This document shows positions 57,106 through 64,000 of a DNA stretch of 64,000 nt, piece by piece. The stretch covers positions 2,412,001-2,476,000 of the forward strand of contig NZ_CP072141.1 of NCBI RefSeq assembly GCF_019355555.1, written 5' to 3'. Every line of letters starts with the position of its first letter. Position 1 is the first letter of the stretch. Position numbers and translations under genes: made by a program. A model generated the notes under the pieces. That model was not told the DNA's origin, ran no database searches, and worked only from the letters and a program-made list of their open reading frames with translations. The DNA comes from Rhizobium sp. L51/94. GTDB lineage: Bacteria; Pseudomonadota; Alphaproteobacteria; Rhizobiales; Rhizobiaceae.

Positions 57106-58539
57106 ATGCCTATCGATATCCTGATGCCCGCCCTCTCTCCGACGATGGAAGAAGGCACACTGTCCAAATGGCTGAAGAAGGAAGGTGACAAGGTCACCTC
57201 CGGCGACGTCATTGCCGAAATTGAAACCGACAAGGCGACGATGGAAGTCGAAGCCGTCGACGAAGGCACGATCGGCAAGCTCCTGGTCGCCGAAGGCACC
57301 CAGGGCGTCAAGGTCAATGCCAAGATCGCGATCCTGCTGGCCGAAGGTGAAAGCACCGACGCCATGAGCGCCGGTTCGGACACCGAAGAGGCTGCGGCCC
57401 CCAAGGCCGATGCCGACACGCCGGCTGCGACCAGCAACGACGCCGGCGGCAAGGCCCGCCAATCGGCCGATGAGCCGACGGCCCGCGCCGACAGCAAGGT
57501 ACCGGCCCAGCCAAAGGCTCATATCGCTGCCGATCCGGACATCCCGGCCGGCACCGAAATGGTCTCGACGACCGTACGCGACGCACTCCGCGACGCCATG
57601 GCCGAAGAAATGCGCGCTGACGATAACGTCTTTGTCATGGGCGAGGAAGTGGCCGAGTACCAGGGCGCGTACAAGGTGACGCAAGGGTTGCTGCAGGAAT
57701 TCGGCGCCCGCCGCGTTATCGATACCCCGATCACCGAGCACGGCTTTGCCGGTATCGGCGTCGGTGCCGCCATGTCAGGTCTGAAGCCGATCGTCGAGTT
57801 CATGACGTTCAACTTCGCCATGCAGGCCATCGACCAGATCATCAACTCGGCTGCCAAGACGCTCTATATGTCCGGCGGCCAGATGGGTGCGCCGATCGTC
57901 TTCCGTGGCCCGAATGGTGCGGCTGCCCGCGTCGGTGCCCAGCATAGCCAGGACTACTCTGCCTGGTACAGCCAGATCCCGGGCCTCAAGGTTGTCATGC
58001 CGTACACGGCAGCCGACGCCAAGGGCCTTCTGAAGGCTGCAATCCGCGATCCTAACCCGGTGGTCTTCCTCGAGAATGAAATCCTCTACGGCCAGCATTT
58101 CGATGTGCCGAAGATGGACAACTTCGTGCTGCCGATCGGCAAGGCCCGTATCCACCGTACCGGCAAGGACGTGACGATCGTTTCGTTCGGCATCGGCATG
58201 ACCTACGCGGTCAAGGCTGTCGCCGAACTCGAACAGCTCGGCATCGACGTCGAACTGATCGATCTGCGCACGCTGCGTCCGATGGATCTGCCGACCGTTA
58301 TCGAATCGGTGAAGAAGACCGGTCGCCTCGTCACCGTCGAGGAAGGCTATCCGCAGAACTCGGTCGGTACCGAAATCGCCACCCGCGTCATGCAGCAGGC
58401 TTTCGACTACCTCGATGCGCCGATCCTGACGATCGCCGGCAAGGACGTTCCGATGCCCTACGCCGCCAATCTCGAAAAGCTGGCCCTTCCGAACGTCGGC
58501 GAAGTCGTCGATGCGGTGAAAGCCGTCTGCTACAAATAA
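57106..58539 (+). CDS. pdhB: Pyruvate dehydrogenase E1 component, beta subunit with N-terminal lipoyl domain
   Basis: 477 residues. Residues 1-80 are a lipoyl domain with the lipoyl-lysine Lys43 in [13 protein letters not shown] flexible Ala/Pro/Asp linker (about 82-150) is followed by the E1-beta domain (about 152-477: [45 protein letters not shown], then [17 protein letters not shown]). A lipoyl domain on E1-beta is known in alphaproteobacteria such as Sinorhizobium and Zymomonas. The lipoyl halves of pdhB and pdhC are near-copies, which points to an old domain duplication. Confidence 0.96.
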   Translation: MPIDILMPALSPTMEEGTLSKWLKKEGDKVTSGDVIAEIETDKATMEVEAVDEGTIGKLLVAEGTQGVKVNAKIAILLAEGESTDAMSAGSDTEEAAAPKADADTPAATSNDAGGKARQSADEPTARADSKVPAQPKAHIAADPDIPAGTEMVSTTVRDALRDAMAEEMRADDNVFVMGEEVAEYQGAYKVTQGLLQEFGARRVIDTPITEHGFAGIGVGAAMSGLKPIVEFMTFNFAMQAIDQIINSAAKTLYMSGGQMGAPIVFRGPNGAAARVGAQHSQDYSAWYSQIPGLKVVMPYTAADAKGLLKAAIRDPNPVVFLENEILYGQHFDVPKMDNFVLPIGKARIHRTGKDVTIVSFGIGMTYAVKAVAELEQLGIDVELIDLRTLRPMDLPTVIESVKKTGRLVTVEEGYPQNSVGTEIATRVMQQAFDYLDAPILTIAGKDVPMPYAANLEKLALPNVGEVVDAVKAVCYK

Positions 58540-58554
58540 GGGGAAGGTCTTTCG

Positions 58555-59913
58555 ATGCCTATCAACATCACCATGCCTGCCCTGTCGCCGACCATGGAAG
58601 AGGGTACGCTCTCCAAGTGGCTGGTCAAGGAAGGCGATCAGGTCAAGTCCGGCGACGTGCTGGCCGAGATTGAAACCGACAAGGCCACCATGGAAGTCGA
58701 GGCAATCGACGAGGGCACCGTTGCCAAGCTCGTCGTTGCCGCCGGTACTCAGGGCGTCAAGGTCAACGCGTTGATCGCCATACTGGCCGCCGATGGCGAG
58801 GACGTCGGTGCTGCTGCGAGCGGTGCGGGTTCCGCAGCCCCGGCTGCAGCGTCCGCGCCGAAGTCGGAAGCTGCACCTGCCTCCAAGGCCGAGGAAGCCG
58901 TCAAGGCGGATGCGCCGGCGGTCGCTGCCGCAGCACCTGCTGCGCCGAAGGCCGCTCCTGCAGCTGCCAGCGGCGCCCGGACCTTCTCGTCGCCGCTTGC
59001 CCGTCGCCTGGCGAAGGAAGCCGGAATTGATGTGTCGGCAGTGGCCGGCTCCGGCCCGCATGGTCGCGTCGTCAAGAGCGATGTCGAAGCTGCGGTAGCT
59101 GGTGGCGGCGCCAAAGCGGCCTCCGCACCGTCTGCAACAGCTGCATCGGCCCCAGCCGCGAGCCTGCCGAAGGGTGCGTCGGACGAAGCCGTCATGAAGC
59201 TGTTCGAAGCCGGCTCCTACGAGCTTGTGCCGCATGACAACATGCGCAAGATCATCGCCAAGCGTCTGGTCGAATCCAAGCAGACCATCCCGCATTTCTA
59301 TGTCACGGTGGATTGCAATCTCGATGCGCTGATGGCGTTGCGCGCGCAGCTCAACGATGCCGCACCGCGCAAGGACAGCGCGCCGGCCTACAAGCTGTCG
59401 GTCAACGACATGATCATCAAGGCGATGGCACTTGCGCTCCGCGATGTCCCGGATGCCAACGTGTCGTGGACCGAGAACGCCATGGTCAAGCACAAGCACG
59501 TGGACGTCGGCGTCGCCGTCTCCATCCCGGGCGGCCTGATCACGCCGATCATCCGCAAGGCCGAGCTGAAGACGTTGTCTGCAATCTCCAACGAGATGAA
59601 GGACCTCGGCAAGCGGGCCAAGGAACGCAAGCTGAAGCCGGAAGAGTTCCAGGGCGGCACGACGTCGGTCTCGAACATGGGCATGATGGGCGTCAAGGAA
59701 TTTGCCGCCGTCATCAACCCGCCGCACTCGACCATCCTGGCCGTGGGCGCAGGCGAGCAGCGCGTCATCGTCAAGAAGGGCGAAATGGCGATCGCCACCG
59801 TGATGAGCGTCACGCTGTCGACCGATCATCGCAGCGTTGACGGTGCCCTCGGCGCCCAGCTTCTCGCCGCCTTCAAGGGCTACATCGAGAACCCGATGGG
59901 CATGCTGGTTTAG
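58555..59913 (+). CDS. pdhC: Pyruvate dehydrogenase E2, dihydrolipoyllysine acetyltransferase
   Basis: 452 residues. One lipoyl domain (1-80, Lys43), an Ala/Pro-rich linker, the peripheral-subunit-binding domain (about 143-178, [34 protein letters not shown]), a second linker and the catalytic domain (about 215-452) with active-site DHRSVDGA (His425, Asp429). It forms the structural core of the complex. Its stop is 7 bases before a GC-rich palindromic repeat that starts the DUF559 insertion, so the original transcript to lpdA now passes through that element. Confidence 0.97.
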   Translation: MPINITMPALSPTMEEGTLSKWLVKEGDQVKSGDVLAEIETDKATMEVEAIDEGTVAKLVVAAGTQGVKVNALIAILAADGEDVGAAASGAGSAAPAAASAPKSEAAPASKAEEAVKADAPAVAAAAPAAPKAAPAAASGARTFSSPLARRLAKEAGIDVSAVAGSGPHGRVVKSDVEAAVAGGGAKAASAPSATAASAPAASLPKGASDEAVMKLFEAGSYELVPHDNMRKIIAKRLVESKQTIPHFYVTVDCNLDALMALRAQLNDAAPRKDSAPAYKLSVNDMIIKAMALALRDVPDANVSWTENAMVKHKHVDVGVAVSIPGGLITPIIRKAELKTLSAISNEMKDLGKRAKERKLKPEEFQGGTTSVSNMGMMGVKEFAAVINPPHSTILAVGAGEQRVIVKKGEMAIATVMSVTLSTDHRSVDGALGAQLLAAFKGYIENPMGMLV

Positions 59914-59920
59914 CGAATTT

Positions 59921-59970
59921 CCCTCCCCCTCGCGGGGAGGGTGTCCGCGTCAGCGGACGGGTGGGGGTGG
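59921..59970 (+). repeat. Left palindromic repeat flanking the DUF559 gene
   Basis: Three parts in order: hairpin CCCTCCCC-CTCGC-GGGGAGGG (59921-59941), hairpin GTCCGC-GTCA-GCGGAC (59943-59958) and the G-rich tract GGGTGGGGGTGG (59959-59970). The last is the exact reverse complement of 60364-60375. No T-run follows, so it is not an ordinary terminator. Confidence 0.75.
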
Positions 59971-59990
59971 TTCCATAGGGAAGGCATTGT

Positions 59991-60422
59991 ATGGCATGGA
60001 ATCGGGACAAGCCAAATTCCCCCAGCGCCTCAGCTGCCCGGAATGCTCACAAGCTGCGCAAGCTCATGACCGACGCAGAACGCCGTCTTTGGACCGCCCT
60101 TCGCCGAGAGATGACTGAATTAAAAGATACACATTTCCGTAGGCAAATGGCTATCGGGCCCTACGTCGCGGATTTTGTATGCCTTGGACGACGATTGATT
60201 ATCGAGGTTGACGGCAAGATTCATGACGATAGGGATCAGCGCTTGCGTGATGCCGTACGTGATACTTATCTACGAGGCGAAGGCTTTCGCGTGATGCGGT
60301 TCTCAAATACGGACGTGATGTTGGACATGCCATTGGTGCTGAGACGAATCGTAGCGGCGATTGCCACCCCCACCCCTAGCCCCTCCCCGCAAGGGGTAGG
60401 GGAACCGGAGGCACTGCCATGA
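59991..60422 (+). CDS. DUF559 protein (Vsr-like / PD-(D/E)XK-type nuclease fold)
   Basis: 143 residues. An N-terminal helix (ARNAHKLRKLMTDAERRLWTALRRE, 16-40) is typical of DUF559. The nuclease-fold core follows: QMAIGPYVADFV with Asp61, RLIIEVDGKIHDD with Glu72 and Asp74, then FRVMRFSNTDVM. Residues from about 126 (TPTPSPSPQG) are encoded by the right flanking repeat and are probably not part of the fold. GC content and codon choice (AGG, CGA, TTG, ATT) are visibly unlike the neighbouring pdh genes, suggesting acquisition. It ends overlapping the SGNH gene's start by 4 bases. Enzymatic activity and target are unknown. Confidence 0.82.
   Translation: MAWNRDKPNSPSASAARNAHKLRKLMTDAERRLWTALRREMTELKDTHFRRQMAIGPYVADFVCLGRRLIIEVDGKIHDDRDQRLRDAVRDTYLRGEGFRVMRFSNTDVMLDMPLVLRRIVAAIATPTPSPSPQGVGEPEALP
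60364..60402 (-). repeat. Right palindromic repeat flanking the DUF559 gene (inverted copy)
   Basis: CCACCCCCACCC (60364-60375) then hairpin CCCCTCCCC-GCAA-GGGGTAGGGG (60380-60402, one bulge). Read on the minus strand it has the same order as the left repeat, hairpin then G-rich tract, but lacks the middle GTCCGC hairpin. It lies inside the 3' end of the DUF559 reading frame. Confidence 0.75.
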
Positions 60423-61057
60423 AAACTGTTCTTTGCTACGGCGACTCCCTGACCTGGGGCTACGATGCCGACACGCTCGGTCGGCATGAATTCGAAAACC
60501 GCTGGCCGAGCGTGCTGCAGGAAGCACTCGGCGGCAAGGTTCGCGTCATTGCGGAAGGTCTGAATGGCCGCACCACGGCCTTCGACGACCATCTCGCCGA
60601 TGGCGATCGCAATGGAGCGCGGATCCTGCCGACCATCCTCGAGACGCATGCGCCGGTCGATCTCGTCGTCATCCTGCTCGGCACCAACGACATGAAGCCG
60701 GTGCTGGCCGGTTCGGCCTTTGCCGCCTGCCAGGGGATGGGGCGGCTCGTTGGGCTGATCCGCCACCACGACTGGGCGTTCGACTACGATGCCCCGGAAA
60801 TCCTGATCGTTGCGCCGCCGATCATCTGCGAAACGGCCAATGCGCCATTTGCCGCGATGTTTGCCGGCGGCGTGGAAGAATCGCCGAAGCTGGCGACGCT
60901 CTATCGCGACCTGGCGGACGAGACGGGCTGTGGCTTCTTCGACGGTGCCTCGGTTGCCGTCACGACACCGCTCGACGGTGTTCACCTCGATGTTGAAAAT
61001 ACAAAGGCACTTGGCCGCGGCCTCGAGCCGATCGTGCGGATGATGCTTGGACTTTGA
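60419..61057 (+). CDS. SGNH/GDSL-family hydrolase (arylesterase-like)
   Basis: 212 residues. Block I CYGDSLTWGYD with Ser10, the Asn of block III in LLGTNDMK near 86, and block V DGVHLD near 186-191 with the Asp-His pair are all present. No signal peptide, so it is cytoplasmic. Its natural ester is unknown. To my recollection a similar gene lies between pdhC and lpdA in Sinorhizobium, so it belongs to the ancestral operon, and the DUF559 element has inserted in front of it. GGAG about 10 bases before the ATG, just past the repeat, serves as ribosome site. Confidence 0.87.
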   Translation: MKTVLCYGDSLTWGYDADTLGRHEFENRWPSVLQEALGGKVRVIAEGLNGRTTAFDDHLADGDRNGARILPTILETHAPVDLVVILLGTNDMKPVLAGSAFAACQGMGRLVGLIRHHDWAFDYDAPEILIVAPPIICETANAPFAAMFAGGVEESPKLATLYRDLADETGCGFFDGASVAVTTPLDGVHLDVENTKALGRGLEPIVRMMLGL

Positions 61058-61126
61058 TTGATCTCTCGGCTGGCCCTGGTTTTCGTGCGGCCAGCAACGA
61101 CAAGAAACGACAAGACAGGAATTAAA

Positions 61127-62575
61127 ATGGCAGAGAACTACGACGTCATTATCATCGGCTCCGGCCCCGGCGGTTACGTGGCGGCGATCCGCGCAGCCCA
61201 ACTGGGCCTCAAGACGGCGATCGTCGAGCGCGAGCATCTCGGTGGAATCTGCCTGAACTGGGGCTGTATCCCGACCAAAGCGCTGCTTCGCTCGGCCGAG
61301 GTGATGGACCACGCCAACCATTTCAAAGATTACGGCCTGGTGCTCGAAGGCACCGTCAAGCCGGACGTGACCGCAGTCGTCGCCCGTTCGCGCGCCGTTT
61401 CCGCGCGGCTGACCGGCGGCGTTGCCTTTCTGATGAAGAAGAACAAGATCGACGTCATCTGGGGTGAAGCGAAAATCACCAAGCTCGGCGAGATCGTCGT
61501 CACCAAGTCGAAGAAGCCTGCCGTTCAGCCGCAGAACCCGCTGCCGAAGAACATCAAGAGCGAAGACGGCACCTACAACGCCAAGCACATCATCGTCGCC
61601 ACCGGCGCTCGTCCGCGTGCGTTGCCGGGCATCGAGCCGGACGGCAAGCTCATCTGGACCTATTTCGAGGCTATGAAGCCCCAGGCTCTGCCGAAGACGC
61701 TGCTCGTCATGGGCTCCGGCGCCATCGGCATCGAGTTCGCCAGCTTCTATCGTTCCATGGGCGTCGACGTCACCGTCGTCGAGGTCATGTCTTCGATCAT
61801 GCCTGTCGAAGATGTCGAGATTTCCGCCATCGCCAAGAAGCAACTCGAGAAGCGCGGCCTCAAGTTCATCCTCGACGCCAAGGTCACCAAAGTCGAAAAA
61901 TCAGCCGACAGCATCACCGCCACCATCGAGACCAAGGATGGCAAGAGCCAGCAGATCACCGCCGACCGGATGATTTCGGCCGTCGGCGTCGTTGGCAATA
62001 TCGACAATCTCGGTCTCGAAGCGCTCGGCGTGAAGACCGATCGCGGCTGCGTTGTCATCGACGGCTACGGCAAGACCAACGTCCCCGGCATCTATGCGAT
62101 CGGCGATGTCGCGGGTCCTCCGATGCTTGCCCATAAGGCCGAGCATGAAGGCGTCGTCTGCGTCGAGAAGATCGCCGGACTGCCGAATGTCCACGCCACC
62201 GACAAGAGCAAGGTTCCCGGCTGCACCTACTGCAATCCGCAGGTGGCATCGGTCGGCCTTACAGAAGCCAAGGCCAAGGAACTCGGCCGCGACATCCGCG
62301 TCGGCCGCTTTCCTTTCGCTGCCAACGGCAAGGCCATTGCGCTCGGCGAAGACCAGGGGCTTTGCAAGGTCATCTTCGACAACAAGACGGGCGAATTGCT
62401 TGGCGCGCACATGGTCGGCGCCGAGGTCACCGAACTTATCCAGGGCTTCGTCATCGCGATGAACCTGGAGACGACGGAAGAAGAGCTCATGCACACCATC
62501 TTCCCGCATCCGACGGTATCGGAGACGATGAAGGAAGCATCGCTGGACGCCTACGGCCGCGCGCTGAACGCTTGA
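61127..62575 (+). CDS. lpdA: Dihydrolipoyl dehydrogenase (E3 of pyruvate dehydrogenase)
   Basis: 482 residues from ATG 61127 with AGG-rich sequence upstream. It reoxidises dihydrolipoamide using FAD and NAD+. FAD motif GSGPGG at 11-16, redox disulfide Cys42/Cys47 in GGICLNWGCIPTK, NAD motif GSGAIGIEFASFY and the C-terminal HPTVSE (His461, Glu466) of the partner subunit are intact. A Lys/Pro-rich insertion at about 130-155 is characteristic of the pdh-linked alphaproteobacterial form, as distinct from the odh-linked copy expected elsewhere in the genome. Confidence 0.97.
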   Translation: MAENYDVIIIGSGPGGYVAAIRAAQLGLKTAIVEREHLGGICLNWGCIPTKALLRSAEVMDHANHFKDYGLVLEGTVKPDVTAVVARSRAVSARLTGGVAFLMKKNKIDVIWGEAKITKLGEIVVTKSKKPAVQPQNPLPKNIKSEDGTYNAKHIIVATGARPRALPGIEPDGKLIWTYFEAMKPQALPKTLLVMGSGAIGIEFASFYRSMGVDVTVVEVMSSIMPVEDVEISAIAKKQLEKRGLKFILDAKVTKVEKSADSITATIETKDGKSQQITADRMISAVGVVGNIDNLGLEALGVKTDRGCVVIDGYGKTNVPGIYAIGDVAGPPMLAHKAEHEGVVCVEKIAGLPNVHATDKSKVPGCTYCNPQVASVGLTEAKAKELGRDIRVGRFPFAANGKAIALGEDQGLCKVIFDNKTGELLGAHMVGAEVTELIQGFVIAMNLETTEEELMHTIFPHPTVSETMKEASLDAYGRALNA

Positions 62576-62627
62576 TAGACCGCTAAGCCGCCCTCTATTG
62601 GAGCGGACCAATGCAAAGGAGATTATC

Positions 62628-62882
62628 ATGTCAATTCTATCGCAGCCTTGGGTCGTATTCCTGCTGATCGGCCTCGTGGCGGGCTTCCTCGCCAGCCTAG
62701 TAGTCGGCGGCGGCGGTTTGCTCAGCTGCCTGCTGAGCGGCGTCATCGGTGCGTTCGTCGGTGGCTTTCTGTTTCACGCGCTGGGCATCTCGCTCGGCAT
62801 CCAAAATCTGCTGGTCGTGCAGATCATTCATGCGACCGTTGGCGCCATCATTGTGGTGTTGCTGGCGCGAGCGATAGCCTGA
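62628..62882 (+). CDS. GlsB/YeaQ/YmgE family small membrane protein, copy 1
   Basis: 84 residues from ATG 62628, with AAAGGAG 6 bases upstream; the open frame before it (from 62598) has no homology. Three hydrophobic segments (about 7-25, 30-48 and 58-80) with Gly-rich LIGLVAGFLASLVVGGGG and LLSGVIGAFVGGFLF correspond to the transglycosylase-associated protein family, a name of uncertain biochemical meaning. It lies in the lpdA-lipA gap, 16 bases before copy 2. Confidence 0.78.
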   Translation: MSILSQPWVVFLLIGLVAGFLASLVVGGGGLLSCLLSGVIGAFVGGFLFHALGISLGIQNLLVVQIIHATVGAIIVVLLARAIA

Positions 62883-62897
62883 GGCTAAGGGCAAATC

Positions 62898-63143
62898 ATG
62901 GGCGTAGGTTGGATTGGCGCTATCATCATCGGCGGACTTGCTGGCTGGCTGGCCGGCAAGCTGATGGAAGCGCGTTATGGCATCCTCTTGAATATCGTGC
63001 TCGGCATCGTCGGATCGGTGGTGGCAAACGCCATCCTGACCCAGTTCCACATCGCCGTGGCAGACACACGCATGGGCTTTTTCATCACCGGTTTCCTCGG
63101 TGCCTGCATTCTGATATTTCTCGCCCGGCTCGTCCAGCGATAG
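62898..63143 (+). CDS. GlsB/YeaQ/YmgE family small membrane protein, copy 2
   Basis: 81 residues with three hydrophobic segments: [40 protein letters not shown] and [23 protein letters not shown]. It is the same family as copy 1 but with the more typical GWLAGKLM motif, and the two differ enough that a recent duplication is unlikely. The gene ends 32 bases before lipA and may be co-transcribed with it. Function is unknown; relatives are stress-induced in other bacteria. Confidence 0.82.
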   Translation: MGVGWIGAIIIGGLAGWLAGKLMEARYGILLNIVLGIVGSVVANAILTQFHIAVADTRMGFFITGFLGACILIFLARLVQR

Positions 63144-63174
63144 GTTTGTCGCTCTAGGCGGCAGAAAGAACGTT

Positions 63175-64000
63175 ATGGTCACGATTCTCGACACCATCAA
63201 TCCATCCGCCCTGCGCATCCGCCACCCGGAAAAGGCCCACAAGCCCGATACCGAAGTGCTGCGCAAGCCGGACTGGATCCGCGTCAAGGCCCCGACCTCG
63301 AAGGGCTACGCGGAAACGCGCGCCATCGTCAAGGAACACAAGCTCGTCACCGTCTGCGAAGAGGCGGGCTGCCCCAACATTGGCGAGTGCTGGGAGAAGA
63401 AGCACGCGACCTTCATGATCATGGGCGAGATCTGCACCCGCGCCTGTGCCTTCTGCAACGTCTCGACCGGCAAGCCCAATGCCCTCGACATGGCGGAGCC
63501 TGAAAACGTCGCCAAGGCCGTCAAGGAAATGGGCCTCAGCCACGTGGTCATTACGTCAGTCGACCGTGACGACCTCGCCGATGGCGGCGCCGAGCATTTC
63601 GAGAAGGTGATCTGGGCGATCCGGGCCTCGTCTCCGCTGACCACCATCGAGATCCTGACGCCTGACTTCCTGAAGAAGCCCGGTGCGCTGGAGCGGGTCG
63701 TCGCTGCCAAGCCCGACGTCTTCAACCACAACATGGAAACGGTGCCCGGCAACTACCTGACGGTCCGCCCCGGTGCACGCTATTTCCACTCCATCCGCCT
63801 GCTACAGCGCGTGAAGGAACTCGACCCGACAATGTTCACCAAGTCCGGCATCATGGTCGGCCTCGGCGAAGAGCGCAACGAAGTGCTGCAGCTGATGGAC
63901 GACCTGCGCACCGCCGATGTCGACTTCCTGACCATCGGCCAGTATCTGCAGCCGACCCGCAAGCACCATGCCGTGATGAGCTTCGTCACGCCGGACGAGT
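63175..64000 (+). CDS. lipA: Lipoyl synthase LipA, first 275 codons (runs off the window)
   Basis: Radical SAM enzyme that inserts two sulfurs into octanoyl-lysine of E2, H-protein and, here, also the lipoylated E1-beta. Auxiliary cluster Cys61, Cys66 and Cys72 ([12 protein letters not shown]) and radical SAM cluster Cys87, Cys91 and Cys94 (CTRACAFC) are intact. The C-terminal Ser cluster ligand is beyond the window. The start is ATG 63175; its neighbourhood to lpdA and pdhABC supplies the cofactor for their lipoyl domains. Confidence 0.96.
   Translation, partial: MVTILDTINPSALRIRHPEKAHKPDTEVLRKPDWIRVKAPTSKGYAETRAIVKEHKLVTVCEEAGCPNIGECWEKKHATFMIMGEICTRACAFCNVSTGKPNALDMAEPENVAKAVKEMGLSHVVITSVDRDDLADGGAEHFEKVIWAIRASSPLTTIEILTPDFLKKPGALERVVAAKPDVFNHNMETVPGNYLTVRPGARYFHSIRLLQRVKELDPTMFTKSGIMVGLGEERNEVLQLMDDLRTADVDFLTIGQYLQPTRKHHAVMSFVTPDE

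Noticed and set aside
57775..59829. 684-codon open frame on the minus strand opposite pdhB-pdhC
   Set aside because: It lies wholly opposite well-recognised genes, has low-complexity Arg/Gly/Asp-rich translation and no domain; long antisense frames are expected in high-GC coding DNA.
59921..59958. GC-rich hairpins after pdhC as a simple terminator
   Set aside because: There is no T-run, the operon continues to lpdA, and an inverted copy occurs on the other side of the DUF559 gene.
60266..61843. 525-codon minus-strand frame opposite the SGNH gene and lpdA
   Set aside because: Runs across three real genes on the other strand and through a repeat; no domain seen.

Overview
The window reads as chromosomal DNA of a member of the Rhizobiaceae (Rhizobium/Agrobacterium/Neorhizobium type). 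The evidence is high GC coding sequence, an aapJQMP amino-acid ABC operon, ugp glycerol-3-phosphate uptake genes with a Pho box, an alphaproteobacterial SOS box (GTTC-N7-GTTC) before lexA, a pyruvate dehydrogenase E1-beta subunit carrying its own lipoyl domain, stand-alone NDUFS4- and NDUFS6-like complex I accessory proteins, LpxI in place of LpxH, and an EipB (DUF1849) envelope protein. Genus and species cannot be fixed from the sequence alone.

Layout. 1-5.4 kb: the 5' part of a photolyase gene (minus), then ugpC (plus) facing the ugpB-A-E operon (minus). 5.7-9.6 kb: two tiny secreted His-rich proteins, a membrane-anchored nuclease-fold protein, an EptA-like phosphoethanolamine transferase, an NDUFS4-like protein and tRNA-Arg(TCT). 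9.6-16.7 kb: a PAS protein, a CDF metal exporter with a candidate upstream small ORF, an exported isochorismatase-fold protein lacking the usual cysteine, the K+ transporter Kup and an MscS-type channel. 16.7-24 kb: aapJQMP, metC, an FAD monooxygenase and an NDUFS6-like zinc finger. 24-34 kb: alpha/beta hydrolase, cysE, DUF3126, a phasin with an operator-like promoter, clpS-clpA, and a HIT / acyltransferase-like / GDPD / RidA group facing eipB.

34-47.3 kb is a long co-directional housekeeping block: rpsB, tsf, pyrH, frr, uppS, cdsA, rseP, bamA, lpxD, fabZ, lpxA, lpxI, lpxB. It joins translation to undecaprenyl, phospholipid, outer-membrane protein and lipid A synthesis. gltA converges on it through a shared terminator. 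comEC and lexA converge and overlap tail to tail. 52.3-64 kb: VOC protein, kdsA, eno, an FtsB-like protein, pdhA-pdhB-pdhC, a DUF559 gene between inverted GC-rich palindromic repeats, an SGNH hydrolase, lpdA, two YeaQ/GlsB-type membrane proteins and the 5' part of lipA. PdhABC, LpdA and LipA together supply the pyruvate dehydrogenase complex and its lipoyl cofactor.

Most of the window is ordinary core genome. The best candidate for something undescribed is the DUF559 nuclease-fold gene framed by a pair of inverted palindromic repeats inside the pdhC-lpdA interval; it looks like a repeat-plus-nuclease element, possibly mobilised. Secondary points are a 37-codon ORF in the CDF leader, a palindrome inside the phasin promoter spacer, the split ugp system, and the cysteine-less exported isochorismatase homologue. 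I saw no CRISPR array, insertion sequence, prophage or rRNA.
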